Assembly (NCBI GenBank): GCA_028671895.1
Contig: CM053802.1
Coordinates: 15,259,631-15,323,630 of the forward strand
Direction: 5' to 3'
Length of the DNA: 64,000 nt
Source of the DNA: Oenanthe sinensis
Lineage: Eukaryota; Streptophyta; Magnoliopsida; Apiales; Apiaceae
The position numbers and the translations under genes are program-made. This document shows positions 1-9,774 of this stretch, piece after piece; position 1 is the stretch's first letter; the number at the start of each line of letters is the position of its first letter. The notes under the pieces were generated by a model. The model saw nothing but the letters and a program-made list of their open reading frames with translations. It was not told where the DNA came from and did no database searches.

Positions 1-1050
1 TGATCTTGATGATTCGCCTCGAAATTCATTGTGATGTTGTGTTCTGCCAGTTGATCCTTCATCTCCCCCTGAGTTGCTACCAGGATGACTTGTTGATCCA
101 CCACTGGTATTAGTAGTATTTCCAGTGTTACCATTGTTTCCACCACAATTACCTGGATTATCATTATTATTGTCATCATCATTTCCTGTTGCAACCTCAG
201 GTTCTTCTTCGTCATCAGAATGTGAGTCTGGATAATTATCAAATTTTAATGACTCAGAAGAATCTTCAGTTTGGATACTTGGGAGTTTTGTGTCATCAAA
301 AGTTACATTGACACTTTCCTTTACTTGGTGCTGATCAATTATGTATACCCTATATGCTCTTGTTGAGTAACCGACAAAAATAGCTTCATGTGCCTTGGCC
401 TCAAACTTGTCACGATGTTCATCTCCATCTTTTAGCACAAAGCATTTGGCTCCAAATACATGAAAGTACTTGAGAGTAGGTTTCTTGCTAGCCATTAATT
501 CATAGGGAGTTTTCATATGATCTTTGTTGATCAGAGTTCGATTCTGAGTATAACAAGCTGTATTAACTGCTTCACCCCAGAAGTAGATAGGTAACCTTGA
601 TTCACTTAGCATAGTCCTTGCAGCTTCAATCAGGGTTTGATTTTTCCTTTCTACAACTCCATTTTGTTGCGGAGTTCTTGGTGCTGAGTATTGCCTTGTT
701 ATTCCCTTGTCTGAGCAGAAGTTATTCAGAATTTCATTTTTGAATTCTGTTCCATTATCTGATCTGATTGCCCGGACAGGTAACTTTGAATCTAACTCAA
801 TCAGCTTTATATGATCAATCACCAAATGTGGAGTTTCATCCTTAGAGTTCAAGAATAAAACCCATGTAAATTTTGTGAAGTCATCCACAATCACTAAGGC
901 GAATTTCTTCTTTGACATAGACAGAATATTTACTGGACCAAATAAATCCATATGAAGGAGTTGAAGTGGTTCAGTGATGTTTGTAGTGTCTGTGCCTCTG
1001 TGAGTTGCTTTCTTTGACTTCCCTTTCTGACATGCCTCACACAAGCCTTC
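1..1050 (-). pseudogene. Integrase core and C-terminal linker of element A (runs off the window)
   Basis: Open in the same frame from the stop at 1051 to the window edge (350 codons). It opens with EGLCEACQKGK, the CC half of the zinc finger, then MDLFGPVNI, then VDDFTKFTWVLFL, RAIRSDNGTEF and PQQNGVVERKNQTLIEAART. These hold the D-D-35-E acid triad of retroviral-type integrase, which joins element cDNA to the host chromosome. Past the core comes VFGAKCFVLKDGD and FVGYSTRAYRVY, then an acidic, Asn/Gly/Ser-rich linker that normally precedes the reverse transcriptase. The RT must lie to the left of the window. There is no local start codon of its own; it was part of the polyprotein. Confidence 0.85.
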
Positions 1051-1587
1051 TTATGTAAATTCCATCGGAGGCAGTCCTCTCACCAAATCCCTCTTGACTA
1101 GAGAGTTCATTGTTTTGAAATTCAGGTGTGAGAGCTTCTTGTGCCATAACCAACTTTCCTCCGTTGAAGCTTTTGAATAAAAACAGTTTGCTTCAGCTTC
1201 AGTTGCCGAGTTGAAATCAGCTACGTACAAGTTTCCTTTCCTTACTCCACGCAAGGCTAGTCTGTCTTCTTTAGAATGAGTTATTAAGCATTTCTCCTTG
1301 ATAAAGTTTACCTTGTATCCTTTATCACAAAATTGACTGACACTGAGTAGATTGTGCTTAAGTCCTTCCACCAAAGAGACATTTTCAATGATAACATTTC
1401 CTGTATTTAACTTGCCATATCCCGTAGTCATTCATTTGCTGTTATCTCCAAAGGTGACGACTGGGCCATCTCTCTCAACCACGTCTGATAGCAGGGCTCT
1501 ATCTCCGGTCATATGCCTTGACGATCCGCTGTCCAGGATCCATATAACTCGGTTTACTTGTTTAACTCCCTGCACATACCAAACGGA
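1051..1587 (-). pseudogene. Protease active-site and GAG-pre-integrase segment of element A
   Basis: The same frame carries ILDSGSSRHMTGD (near 1505-1545), the aspartic protease active-site loop D-S-G-S with the HMTG that follows it in copia proteases. The protease stretch is interrupted by a TGA just before ATG 1431. From 1431 to 1051 the protein matches the GAG-pre-integrase region: LKHNLLSVSQFCDKGYKV and then LWHKKLSHLNFKTM, whose paired His residues begin the zinc-binding HHCC module of integrase. A TAA at 1051-1053 breaks the frame between HH and CC. Confidence 0.75.
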
Positions 1588-2778
1588 TTAATTCGTCTTC
1601 GGAGCCCAAAATTGATTGGGCCCGGCATACTTAAAGAATTGACTTTTGTCTGCTTTAACAACAGATCCTTTTCGAATAACATCATTTTCTTCCTTGACTG
1701 TTCCTACCTTCCTAAAAACAGTCTTAACAATTTTCTGTTTAGACTTAGGAATATATGATTCCTTCTTTTCAGGTGAAGGAGTCGCAGTCTTGGATTTAGC
1801 AAATTTACTATTGATATGCTGTCTAGGTGTCATGTTATCTTTCTTAGCTATCATGCGTTTAAAGTAAGCAGTCATAGCATTAAAAGCACATAACATACAA
1901 TTCATTATACCACATGGTCTATGGAAAGCATCAATAGTAGGCATGTTATTCAATACAGTAGGAGGCTTAATAGATTCTACTTCAATTTTCTCAGAATCTT
2001 TGAAGTTTTCACTAGAATGAAATTTATTGTTACTGTTCCTACTGTTCACAAATGTGTTGGGTCTGTTCATTTTATTCTTTAAGTCTTTTGCACCTACACC
2101 AGGTCTGGGGGAATCAGAAGTTCCCACATCTTTCACTGGTGTCTTTGGTGCACACTTCTCTTTCTGGACATTAACTCCTTTTATGTCTTTAACCTGTTCC
2201 CCTCTCTTCTTCTCTTCCTCAAGATCTTCCAACTGCATTTCATATGCAATCAATACAGAGCTCTCAAGGATAGGTTCAGCTATCGGTGTTATGAAGAGAG
2301 GTTTTGGTGTGTCTTTAACAACATGCGGGATACCCCTTTCTACAGCACTTTTTCTAAAGGGGGTTATGTTGCTTGGCTTTCCTATAGATTTATTGTACTC
2401 GAAGCCTATCCCAACTTTACGACTTATTTCTTGTTGGTCAACTAGGTTCTTTACAATATATGAGGAATTCTTATATGCAAGACACTTCTTCTTTTCTTCT
2501 TCTATCTGGTTTCTGAGATTGGCTTCTGTTACAACATGACAACTGACTTTACTGACTTGAACAGCTAAGTCTTCAGTCAACTTAACAGTCAACTTGTCAT
2601 GATTTCTTTTTAACTGTTTAAAAACTTCACTCTCATCAACTAACTCTTTGACTTTGAGTCTGAGTTTCTTAACCTTATCTCTTTCACCATCTAGTTCTTT
2701 ACATAGCAAAGCAAACATCTTAGGACAAGAAGGATTTACCTCTATTCCTCTGTCACGGGTGGGAGACGGTGATTCCTC
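1588..2778 (-). pseudogene. Gag extension / pre-protease segment of element A
   Basis: Same frame as gag, continuing after its TGA. It encodes about 390 residues: first a Lys/Glu-rich stretch likely to form a coiled coil (KLRLKVKELVDESEVFKQLK), then a low-complexity Lys/Ser/Pro/Asn region. Long extensions of this kind between the zinc knuckle and protease are seen in SIRE-type elements. It ends at a TAA (1588-1590); the frame continues beyond it into the protease, so this TAA is a disabling mutation. No enzymatic motif is visible inside the segment. Confidence 0.6.
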
Positions 2779-4026
2779 TCATGAAGTCATAAGAGCAAGA
2801 TTTCCTAGCTCTTCCTCATCATCGTTATCTGAATCATCCCAGCTTTTTCCTGCTGCTAGATAGGACTTTCCTTGATGCTTTTTCACGAGCGCATCATACT
2901 TCTCCTTGAGCTCTTCGTAAGACTCTCTCTTCTTCCCTTGCTTAGGCTTCTTGCACTCAATTGCAAAGTGGCCTAGCTCATTACAGTTGAAGCAACGAAA
3001 CTTGCTTCTATCAACTAAGCCGGTCTTGTAGCCGCTTTTCGATACTGCTGTCGAAGAACCTCCTTTTTGGAATCTTCCAAAATTAGGCTTACTTCTGAAT
3101 GAGGAGTTTCTTCGGAATCTCATGTTGTCAAACTTCCTGGCAACCATAGCTAGAGATTCATCTTCCAGCTGATCTAGTTCTTCCAGCGAGTAGAAATCAC
3201 CGTCTTCTTGTTTGTCAGAAGTATGTCCAAGTTCTGGAACCACATACTCTGTAGAACTGTTAGAAGGTGCAACAGCCTTCACTTCTTCTTTCTCTGGTGC
3301 TTCTACCATTAATGCCTTGGAGGAACTCAGTACTTTACCTCTTCCGTACATCTCTCTGGTTTGGATTTGTTCCAGCTCATAAGTTTTTAAAACTCCGTAG
3401 AGTCTTTCTAGGGTTACCTCTTTCATATCCCTAGATTTCCGAATAGCTGCAATCCTGTGTTCCAGATGCTCTGGTAAGGTCAGCAAAAACTTCATGTTCA
3501 CCTCTTGGTTCTGATAAAACTTTCCATTCATGTTGAGCTCATTTATCAGTTTGTTTAGTCTCTGAAACACCTCAGAGATACCCTCACCAGGGTTGGATCT
3601 AAACTGCTCATATTGGGTGGTTAGGATCTTCAGTCTATTCTCTTTAACTTCTTCAGTTCCCTCATTGATAATTTCAATTGTTTCCCAGATCTGTTTTGCA
3701 TTCTTGCAATTTACTACTTGGTTGTACATGATGTAGTCTAGGGATTCAATTAATATGAGCTTCAGGTTATTATCAAGGGACACAGCTTCTGTTTCCTCAT
3801 CTGTATAGTCTGCCGGACTTTTTGGAAACTGTCTGTGGGGAATTACGACCCCATCAACCGTGTGTTCGAGAATAACTGATATAGGGGGTTCAACACCTTT
3901 GGCCAAGACTAATGCATACTTGGGATTTGCAATCCCGATAAACAGTAGCATTTTGTGTTTCCACAAGTTGTAGTGTTCTCTGTCAAATTGTGGAATTTTG
4001 ATGCTAGTGACTTTCTGGGTACTCAT
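2779..4026 (-). CDS. Gag of copia element A
   Basis: A 415-residue capsid/nucleocapsid protein. The N-terminal part (about residues 10-230) has the layout of plant copia gag (UBN2-type), which builds the virus-like particle that packages element RNA. A CCHC zinc knuckle lies at C345-x2-C348-x4-H353-x4-C358 (residues CFNCNELGHFAIEC), the RNA-binding signature. The C-terminus is rich in Asp, Glu and Ser. It ends at a TGA in frame with the next open segment (2718 leftwards); in related elements gag and pol are often one frame, so this stop may be a nonsense mutation or a natural gag terminator. The start is the only ATG before the domain and lies 207 bases inside the LTR boundary. Confidence 0.8.
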   Translation of the reverse strand: MSTQKVTSIKIPQFDREHYNLWKHKMLLFIGIANPKYALVLAKGVEPPISVILEHTVDGVVIPHRQFPKSPADYTDEETEAVSLDNNLKLILIESLDYIMYNQVVNCKNAKQIWETIEIINEGTEEVKENRLKILTTQYEQFRSNPGEGISEVFQRLNKLINELNMNGKFYQNQEVNMKFLLTLPEHLEHRIAAIRKSRDMKEVTLERLYGVLKTYELEQIQTREMYGRGKVLSSSKALMVEAPEKEEVKAVAPSNSSTEYVVPELGHTSDKQEDGDFYSLEELDQLEDESLAMVARKFDNMRFRRNSSFRSKPNFGRFQKGGSSTAVSKSGYKTGLVDRSKFRCFNCNELGHFAIECKKPKQGKKRESYEELKEKYDALVKKHQGKSYLAAGKSWDDSDNDDEEELGNLALMTS

Positions 4027-4215
4027 CTTTAATAAGATTAAAAATTAAGTGTTTCAAAAAATATTTTAATTTTTGACTTAAAACAATTTTTGATCAAAAA
4101 TAATTTTTCAGAAAAAAAATTATTTCGAATAAAAAATTATTTCGAATTTAAAATAATTTTTTAGATCTGAATGAGTTCGCGGAATTTGATTTGGATCTGA
4201 TATTAACTATATCAA

Positions 4216-4232
4216 CCAGCTCTGATGCCAAT
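4216..4232 (-). other. Primer-binding site of element A
   Basis: On the minus strand the LTR end ..CCAACA is followed at once by ATTGGCATCAGAGCTGG. This resembles the complement of the 3' end of plant initiator tRNA-Met (TGGTATCAGAGC) with C in place of T at the fourth base of the core. It defines the orientation of the element. Confidence 0.7.
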
Positions 4233-4589
4233 TGTTGGTCCCTGATATTGTAGAAGGGGGGGGAATACAATATCTGAAAATTAATCACGGAATAATTGGA
4301 TTTAAAATATTGTTTTAATTACTCGCGAAATATTAATTAGAATGAAATACTGTTCAAGTGAAAGATATAATTTTAACTTGATTAGTATTACAAAATTAAT
4401 ATTAAGAAAACTGTAATATAATTGATAAAAGTTCTAGAACAAATTTGACATGAATTGTTCGTGTCTTACAATTATATTCCAAACTCAGCACAGAAATCTG
4501 TGAATATTACAATGCAGATAAATTACTGAATTTGATCTGATTTCTAACACTAACAAATGAAGCAAACTCCTCATATTTATAGAGGTTGG

Positions 4590-4970
4590 AAAAAGGCTGG
4601 TATGACCTTTTTCAATATGACTTAATTTAGAGAAATAAAGTCTGTATGACCTTTTATAACACTTGTATGACTTATAAAACACTGGGCAAGACTTATTTCT
4701 CTCGGTATGACTTATTATATTAATTAAAAAATCGGTATGACTTTTTAATTAAATAAAAAATCACTCCAGCATGACCTTTTGATCAAAGAAAATTCGGTAT
4801 GACTTATTATATATATATATAAAAAGTCTCGGTATGACTTTATGTCGGCAGTAGCTCGGTATGACTTATTTATATATATATATATAAATTTTTTTCGGTA
4901 TGACTTATTTATATATGTATAAAACAGTCGCTCGGTATGACTTATAAAAAATCATCCGGTATGACTTATT
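4590..4970. repeat. Array of the motif CGGTATGACTT inside LTR A
   Basis: Eight exact copies of CGGTATGACTT start at 4703, 4733, 4795, 4830, 4857, 4896, 4933 and 4957, with degenerate copies (TATGACCTTT, GTATGACTTAT) to the left from about 4599. Spacing varies from 24 to 62 bases and the spacers are AT repeats, so this is not a simple tandem repeat. The array sits in the U3 part of the LTR, the position of short enhancer repeats in Tnt1/Tto1-type copia elements. A regulatory role is inference. Confidence 0.85.
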
Positions 4971-4980
4971 TAAGTCATTC

Positions 4981-4983
<3 letters not shown>

Positions 4984-5022
<39 letters not shown>
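4984..5022. repeat. (AT)n microsatellite
   Basis: About 19 uninterrupted AT units inside the LTR of element A. Confidence 0.9.
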
Positions 5023-5023
<1 letters not shown>

Positions 5024-5661
5024 TCATTCTAACTAGTTTCTTTTATGATAAATTAATTCTTCTTTAAATCAATTAAATAATTTATAAATTAAATTAAATT
5101 CAACTTGAATTAATTTAATTAAATAAATTAAATAATTAACTTACTTGGTTTGTAGAAATAAAATATCATAGAGAACTTGATTCAACTGCAGTCTTCTTGA
5201 TTTTTTCTTTGACTTCTGATCTTGAAACCTCTTGATTAAATGAAGAATAAATATTTATATTTAGTTGACACACAAATGTACTGTCTGGTTCATTTGTGTC
5301 ATACTAATAAATATTCTCCTTTTAATAACCTTGAATTAGAGGCCTTCTGTCATTTCTTCTGCTTCACTGTCTTCATTCTTCTTCTGGAATCTACTTGTAG
5401 TAACCACTTGAAATCTTCTGTACCTTCTGTCTTCTATGGAAGTACTACCACATTATTATTTTTTTCACTGACGCTTGAACATAAAAATGAACTTCTTCCA
5501 GTGTTGAGTAGCAATCCTATAAAAATACTTCTGATACTTGGATCCTTTGTGATTAGTTGACTGTCTTCGTCTTGATTCCTGATTGGTGCTTATTATTTAC
5601 TTCTATTTATTAGCTAGAGTTGAGTTGTCATCTAATTATTACAAATAGGCCTAGTCATATG

Positions 5662-7101
5662 CCTTTCAAAGTTGGTGCCCAAACCAAAAGATAGATCTGT
5701 TATTGGAACAAAATGGGTATTCAGAAACAAAATGGATGAATCTGGTATTGTGACAAGGAATAAAGCAAGGTTAATAGCAAAGGGATATTCACAGGAAGAA
5801 TGAATTGATTTTGAAGAAACTTTTCCTCCTGTTGCAAGGTTAGAGGCAATCAGAATCTTTCTAGCTTATGCTGCTCATGCAAATTTCAAGGTCTACCAGA
5901 TGGATGTCAAAAGTGAATTTCTAAATGGGGAGTTAGAAGAGGACGTATATGTGGAGCAACCGCCTGGTTTTGAAAATCCAAATTTTCCAGAATTTGTCTA
6001 TCTCCTCCTCAAAGCACTTTATGGACTAGAGCAAGCACCCAGAGCTTGGTATGATACTTTATCGCAGTTTCTTATTGATAATCACTTCACAAGAGGTACT
6101 GTTGATAAAACCCTATTTCATAACAATGTTAATGGCTTTATTATACTTGTTCAAGTTTATGTAGATGACATTATATTTGGCTCAACTTTTGAGAAACTTT
6201 GTAAAAAAATTTCTAAGTTGATGCAAAGTAAATATGAAATGAGCATGATAGGAGAGCTAACCTACTTTCTTGGTTTGCAAGTCAAGCAAATTAGTAATGG
6301 TATTTTCATAAGTCAAACTAAGTACATCAAAGATTTATTAAAGAAATTTGATTTAACAGACTGCACATCTGCAAAAACTCTCATGGCCATTGCAACTAAA
6401 CTTGAGTTGAACACTAAGGAAGCTAAAGTGGACATCTCTAAGTATAGAGGCATGGTTGACTCACCTTTATATTTAACTCCAAGTAGGCCAGATATAATGT
6501 TTGTTACTTGTCTATGTGCTAGATTTCAGGCTGATCCTAAAGAGTCTCATTTAATAGTTATCAAAAGAATTTTCAAATATCTCAAGGGTACACCAAATTT
6601 AGGTATTTGGTACCCTAGGGATTCTGGCTTTGACCTAATTGGCTATTCAGATGCAGACTATGCAGGGTGCAAACTAGACAGGAAAAACACAACATGAACC
6701 TATCAATTTCTAGGAAATAAGCTTGTGTCTTGGTTTAGCAAGAAACAACATTCAGTCTCAACTTCAACTGCAGAGACTGAATACATTGTTGTTGGAAGCT
6801 GATGTGCACAAATATATGGATGAGGAATCAACTATTTGATTATGGGTTCAACATGAACAAATTTCCAATATTCTGTGATAATATAAGTGCAATTGCAATC
6901 ACTGAAAATCATGTGCAGCATTCCAGAACCAAACATATAGACGTAAGGTATCACTTCACTAGGGAACATGTAATGAATGGTATTGTTGAATAACATTTTG
7001 TCCCTAGTGAAAGACAACTTGCAGACATTTTTAACAAACCACTAGATGAATCTACATTTATTAGATTGGTCTGTGATTTAGGTATACTTAATTTTACTTA
7101 A
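5662..7101 (+). pseudogene. Copia element B: 5'-truncated reverse transcriptase and RNase H remnant
   Basis: Plus-strand remnant of a second Ty1/copia polyprotein. It starts abruptly about 20 bases after the end of LTR A, at LVPKPKDRSVIGTKWVFRNK, the usual beginning of the copia RT domain. Visible motifs are VYQMDVKSEFLNGELEEDVYVEQPPGF, LKALYGLEQAPRAWY, the catalytic VYVDDIIFGS (YVDD), the RNase H start GYSDADYAGCKLDRKNTT, then STSTAETEY and SRTKHIDVRYHF near the C-terminus, ending GILNFT at 7101. The frame is broken by TGA at 5801, 6695 and 6800, a frameshift near 6800-6830, and TAA at 6991. Gag, protease and integrase are absent here and may lie beyond element A if A inserted into B. Confidence 0.85.
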
Positions 7102-7477
7102 TTTTTGAAATATCTGTTAAATTATATAAATTTATTTATGACCATTGATTATATTTATCTATTGATTTTATAATGATCAATTAGTAATCATTTTATCTAT
7201 CAATGGATAGAGTAGCTGTTGAGAGTTAGAATTATCAATAAATGGTAATTTTGCAAATCAATAGATAGTTTTTTTTCTTCTTCGATGGGTAAAGAAGCTA
7301 TCAACAGGTAACATTATCAATCGATGATAATTTTTATCCGTCGATTATCATAATCGTTGATTACTAAAATTAGCAATCGATATATACATACAATACTATA
7401 TGTATACCTGTCGACTGTCAATTTTAGTATTTTGCATCATTTCTTTATTTCCAACAGTTACTTTTTAGCAATTATTT

Positions 7478-7766
7478 GGGGGAATTAAATCGATTGAGAA
7501 ATTAAAACACTTATTTATTTTGAAAAGTATAAATAGTTGTGTTAAAGTTCAATGGAAGACAGACCTTTATCAGACTGTGAAGACTTTTGAAAGAAGCATA
7601 ACCGTCAAGACAGTGACAACAGTTGAAGTTGTTGAAAAAGCAACAGAAGGCCATAACAGTTATGGGGAACTACATGTCTATTTCCATCAAAGAAACAACT
7701 TTACTTTTATAAAAGTATTTTTAAATTGTACTATCTTTTTTAGGAAAGGACATAGTAGACATGCTT

Positions 7767-7818
<52 letters not shown>

Positions 7819-8190
7819 AGTATGATAGCAAAGAAGTGTAGTGTAGAACATTAGAACAATACACTCAACCAAGAATGTAACTGTGCTAGAAATAAATATT
7901 GTAAAGTACTTTCTTGGGTTCTTTGTAAGCAACTGGATTTTCAGACTCAGGATTTTCGAAAGCAAAACAATAACTAGTGGAACAACAAACTCACTGGTAA
8001 TTTTTAAAAGCTTATCTTGTTTTCGATTATCATTTCTATCTGTGTTTTTAACCATTATAAATTGCAAAACATATCTCTGAACAACCATAATATACAAACT
8101 TATATTATGCAAAGAAATTATCTATTCCAGAGAAAGAGTTTGTATTCAACCCCCCTACAAATTCATTGTTAGTGCTAGGGCAATAACATT
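7478..8190 (+). repeat. Probable polypurine tract and 3' LTR of copia element B
   Basis: A purine run TTTGGGGGAA at about 7478 is a candidate polypurine tract. The right end, with a CCCCCCT run, GTTAGTGCTAGGGC and then AATAACA near 8190, resembles the CT-rich U5 end of LTR A. The start lacks an obvious TG, so the left boundary is uncertain. It includes a TA microsatellite. Bases 7102-7477 are the element's 3' untranslated DNA, with several CAATCGAT-like repeats and no coding potential. Confidence 0.45.
7769..7814. repeat. (TA)n microsatellite
   Basis: About 22 TA units inside the LTR-like end of element B. Open frames crossing it on both strands (Tyr-Ile repeats) are artefacts of the repeat. 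Confidence 0.9.
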
Positions 8191-8224
8191 GTCCCTTTTG
8201 GGGGGAAAACACACATTTTAAGAA

Positions 8225-8440
8225 AATATTAATTTGATAATTTATTTCCATGACTACCCCTCGTTATTGCATTAAATTAGTTGAATTGTTTATATATTTG
8301 AATTAGTCAAATATTGAAAATAGTAATAGGAGGGTATTATTTGGAAAAATCTATATAAAATCGTTTTGAAAACAGATAAGGACAAGTAATTGAATACAAA
8401 AAAAAAATCAAAAGGGGCAACTAAAAAGGAACGGAGGGAG
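8225..8440 (-). mobile_element. Stowaway-like MITE, copy 1 (one terminus clear)
   Basis: The right end is GGAACGGAGGGAG followed by TA at 8441. Read on the minus strand it starts CTCCCTCCGTTCC, the Stowaway (Tc1/mariner) terminus with a TA target. The interior aligns by eye, inverted, with 21065-21279, including an AATAATACCCT block, a TTTGACTWATTCAAATAT block and an AATTTAATGCAAT block. The opposite terminus is not recognisable, so this copy is truncated or its inner end is degenerate. Confidence 0.6.
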
Positions 8441-8442
8441 TA

Positions 8443-9774
8443 ATATTATTAAAAAAATACAATATATAAGTTTTGTTTTATTTATTGAAAAATAACTTGT
8501 TTTTGAAAAAAAATGAATGAATTTCTCAAAAATATTTGTCCAAAAATGAATTATGGTAAAATATTTTTTCAAAAGATGATTTCCAAATATTTTCAGTCAT
8601 TTAACTATATAAAAAAATTATAAAACATAGTACGATAGTGTTGAATTTGAAAAAAAATCTGTTTTAAAAGTGATAAATCATTTTTTAAAATATTTATAAC
8701 ATTTTTCAGATAATTTTTGTCCTTTTGCAAATATATTATTTATCTGTGACTAAACAAATGCAGGAATAATTTTTTGAAAATATATAATTTTATTACATAA
8801 GTAAAGCCTAATGTTTAACTAAAAAATTAAAATTATTCTTTTATAATTTCAAAAAACTAAAAAATATATTTTAAAATAGATTATATATATACTTTTCAAC
8901 AATATAAAATATTAATATTTTTCAATTATATATTATTTTTAAATTATAATCAAAGATAAATCAATTTAATTGTATTAAAAAAAAGTGAACAGCTGAAACG
9001 GAGGAGTGATTCTTATGCTGAACAAAGCAATGACTCTGTCTGACACTCCTTATATGAAAGTATTTTTATTAAAATTAAATTTTATAAAAAATCTTCTTAA
9101 AAATAATTTTATAAAGATCATCTGTGCTGAATTTTCGATATTTTACATACATTTTCTCTAATTTTAATTTTATTTTGCACTCTACTACAACATCCGTAAA
9201 TATATGGACCAGAATATTAGGAGGATAATCGGGAATCCATCATCTAGTCTAGTGGTGTAACACATTCATACTAAACATAAAAGCTTCTCTCAGCCTGCAC
9301 GCTATGAATGATGATGCCGGCCCACCCTACAAAAATACCTGGTCAATTCCATATAATTTTCTTCCACGCTAAACCAAACAAATTCAAGATTGTAACTACT
9401 ATCAAGAAAATCTCGTCTGACAAACGTAGCCCCAACAGGCCTTTGTTATCAAAGTGAGGTGTCAAATCTCACAATAAATAAATTTTGCCAAATTAAGTTT
9501 TAATGGTTTTACAATGCAAAATTCATACTATATTTAAGGGTTGGAATCATGATTTTTTTTTGCTTTACTGAAAGTATATATTATAAAAATAAATAAATTA
9601 GGTCAATCATGTTAAACATCGAAAAAAAGATCAAAAAAGTAACATGAATTGTTAAGTGCAAATGTGCAATCATTATGTGTCACTTGACTTTTCTTTACCA
9701 ATAAGGATGCCTCCAAGAAGTTTGTTGAGGGTAGGAAGGTTCAGTAAACAAAGGAGTGAAATAAAAGAGATAAT
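8443..9774. other. Intergenic, AT-rich; upstream region of the PLP-enzyme gene
   Basis: Long A/T runs with no coding frame or terminal repeat that I can recognise. The last few hundred bases (9180-9774) are less AT-rich and must hold the promoter and 5' UTR of the gene starting at 9775. No clear TATA box stands out. Confidence 0.6.

Larger units (their letters stand above)
1..5643 (-). mobile_element. Ty1/copia (SIRE-like) retrotransposon A, cut by the left window edge
   Basis: Reading leftwards on the minus strand there is an LTR (4233-5643), a primer-binding site beside it (4216-4232), a gag with a zinc knuckle, a long charged gag extension, a protease DSG motif, a GAG-pre-integrase domain and an integrase core that runs off base 1. 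The order gag-PR-IN (before RT) is that of Ty1/copia. The long gag, the LTR of about 1.4 kb and the CT-rich LTR end followed by a PBS beginning ATTGGCATCAGAGC suggest the SIRE/Maximus lineage; that assignment is inference. The polyprotein frame is uninterrupted by indels from 4026 to 1 but carries four stop codons, so this copy cannot make its own proteins. Its outer LTR end abuts a copia remnant of opposite orientation. The second LTR lies outside the window. Confidence 0.85.
4233..5643 (-). repeat. LTR of copia element A
   Basis: On the plus strand the unit begins TGTTGGTCCC directly after the primer-binding site and is taken to end ..ATTATTACA at 5643, giving the TG...CA ends expected of an LTR. 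The inner end is fixed by the PBS. The outer end is inferred from the CA dinucleotide and from the start of a reverse-transcriptase reading frame about 20 bases further on. It contains an array of a CGGTATGACTT motif (4590-4970) and an AT microsatellite (4984-5022), both in the likely U3 half. Confidence 0.65.

Noticed and set aside
4703..4968. The CGGTATGACTT array as a simple satellite
   Set aside because: Spacing is irregular and spacers are unrelated; only the motif recurs.
7520..8112. Open frames on both strands across 7.5-8.1 kb
   Set aside because: They depend on a (TA)n tract that reads Tyr-Ile on either strand and have no other protein-like content.
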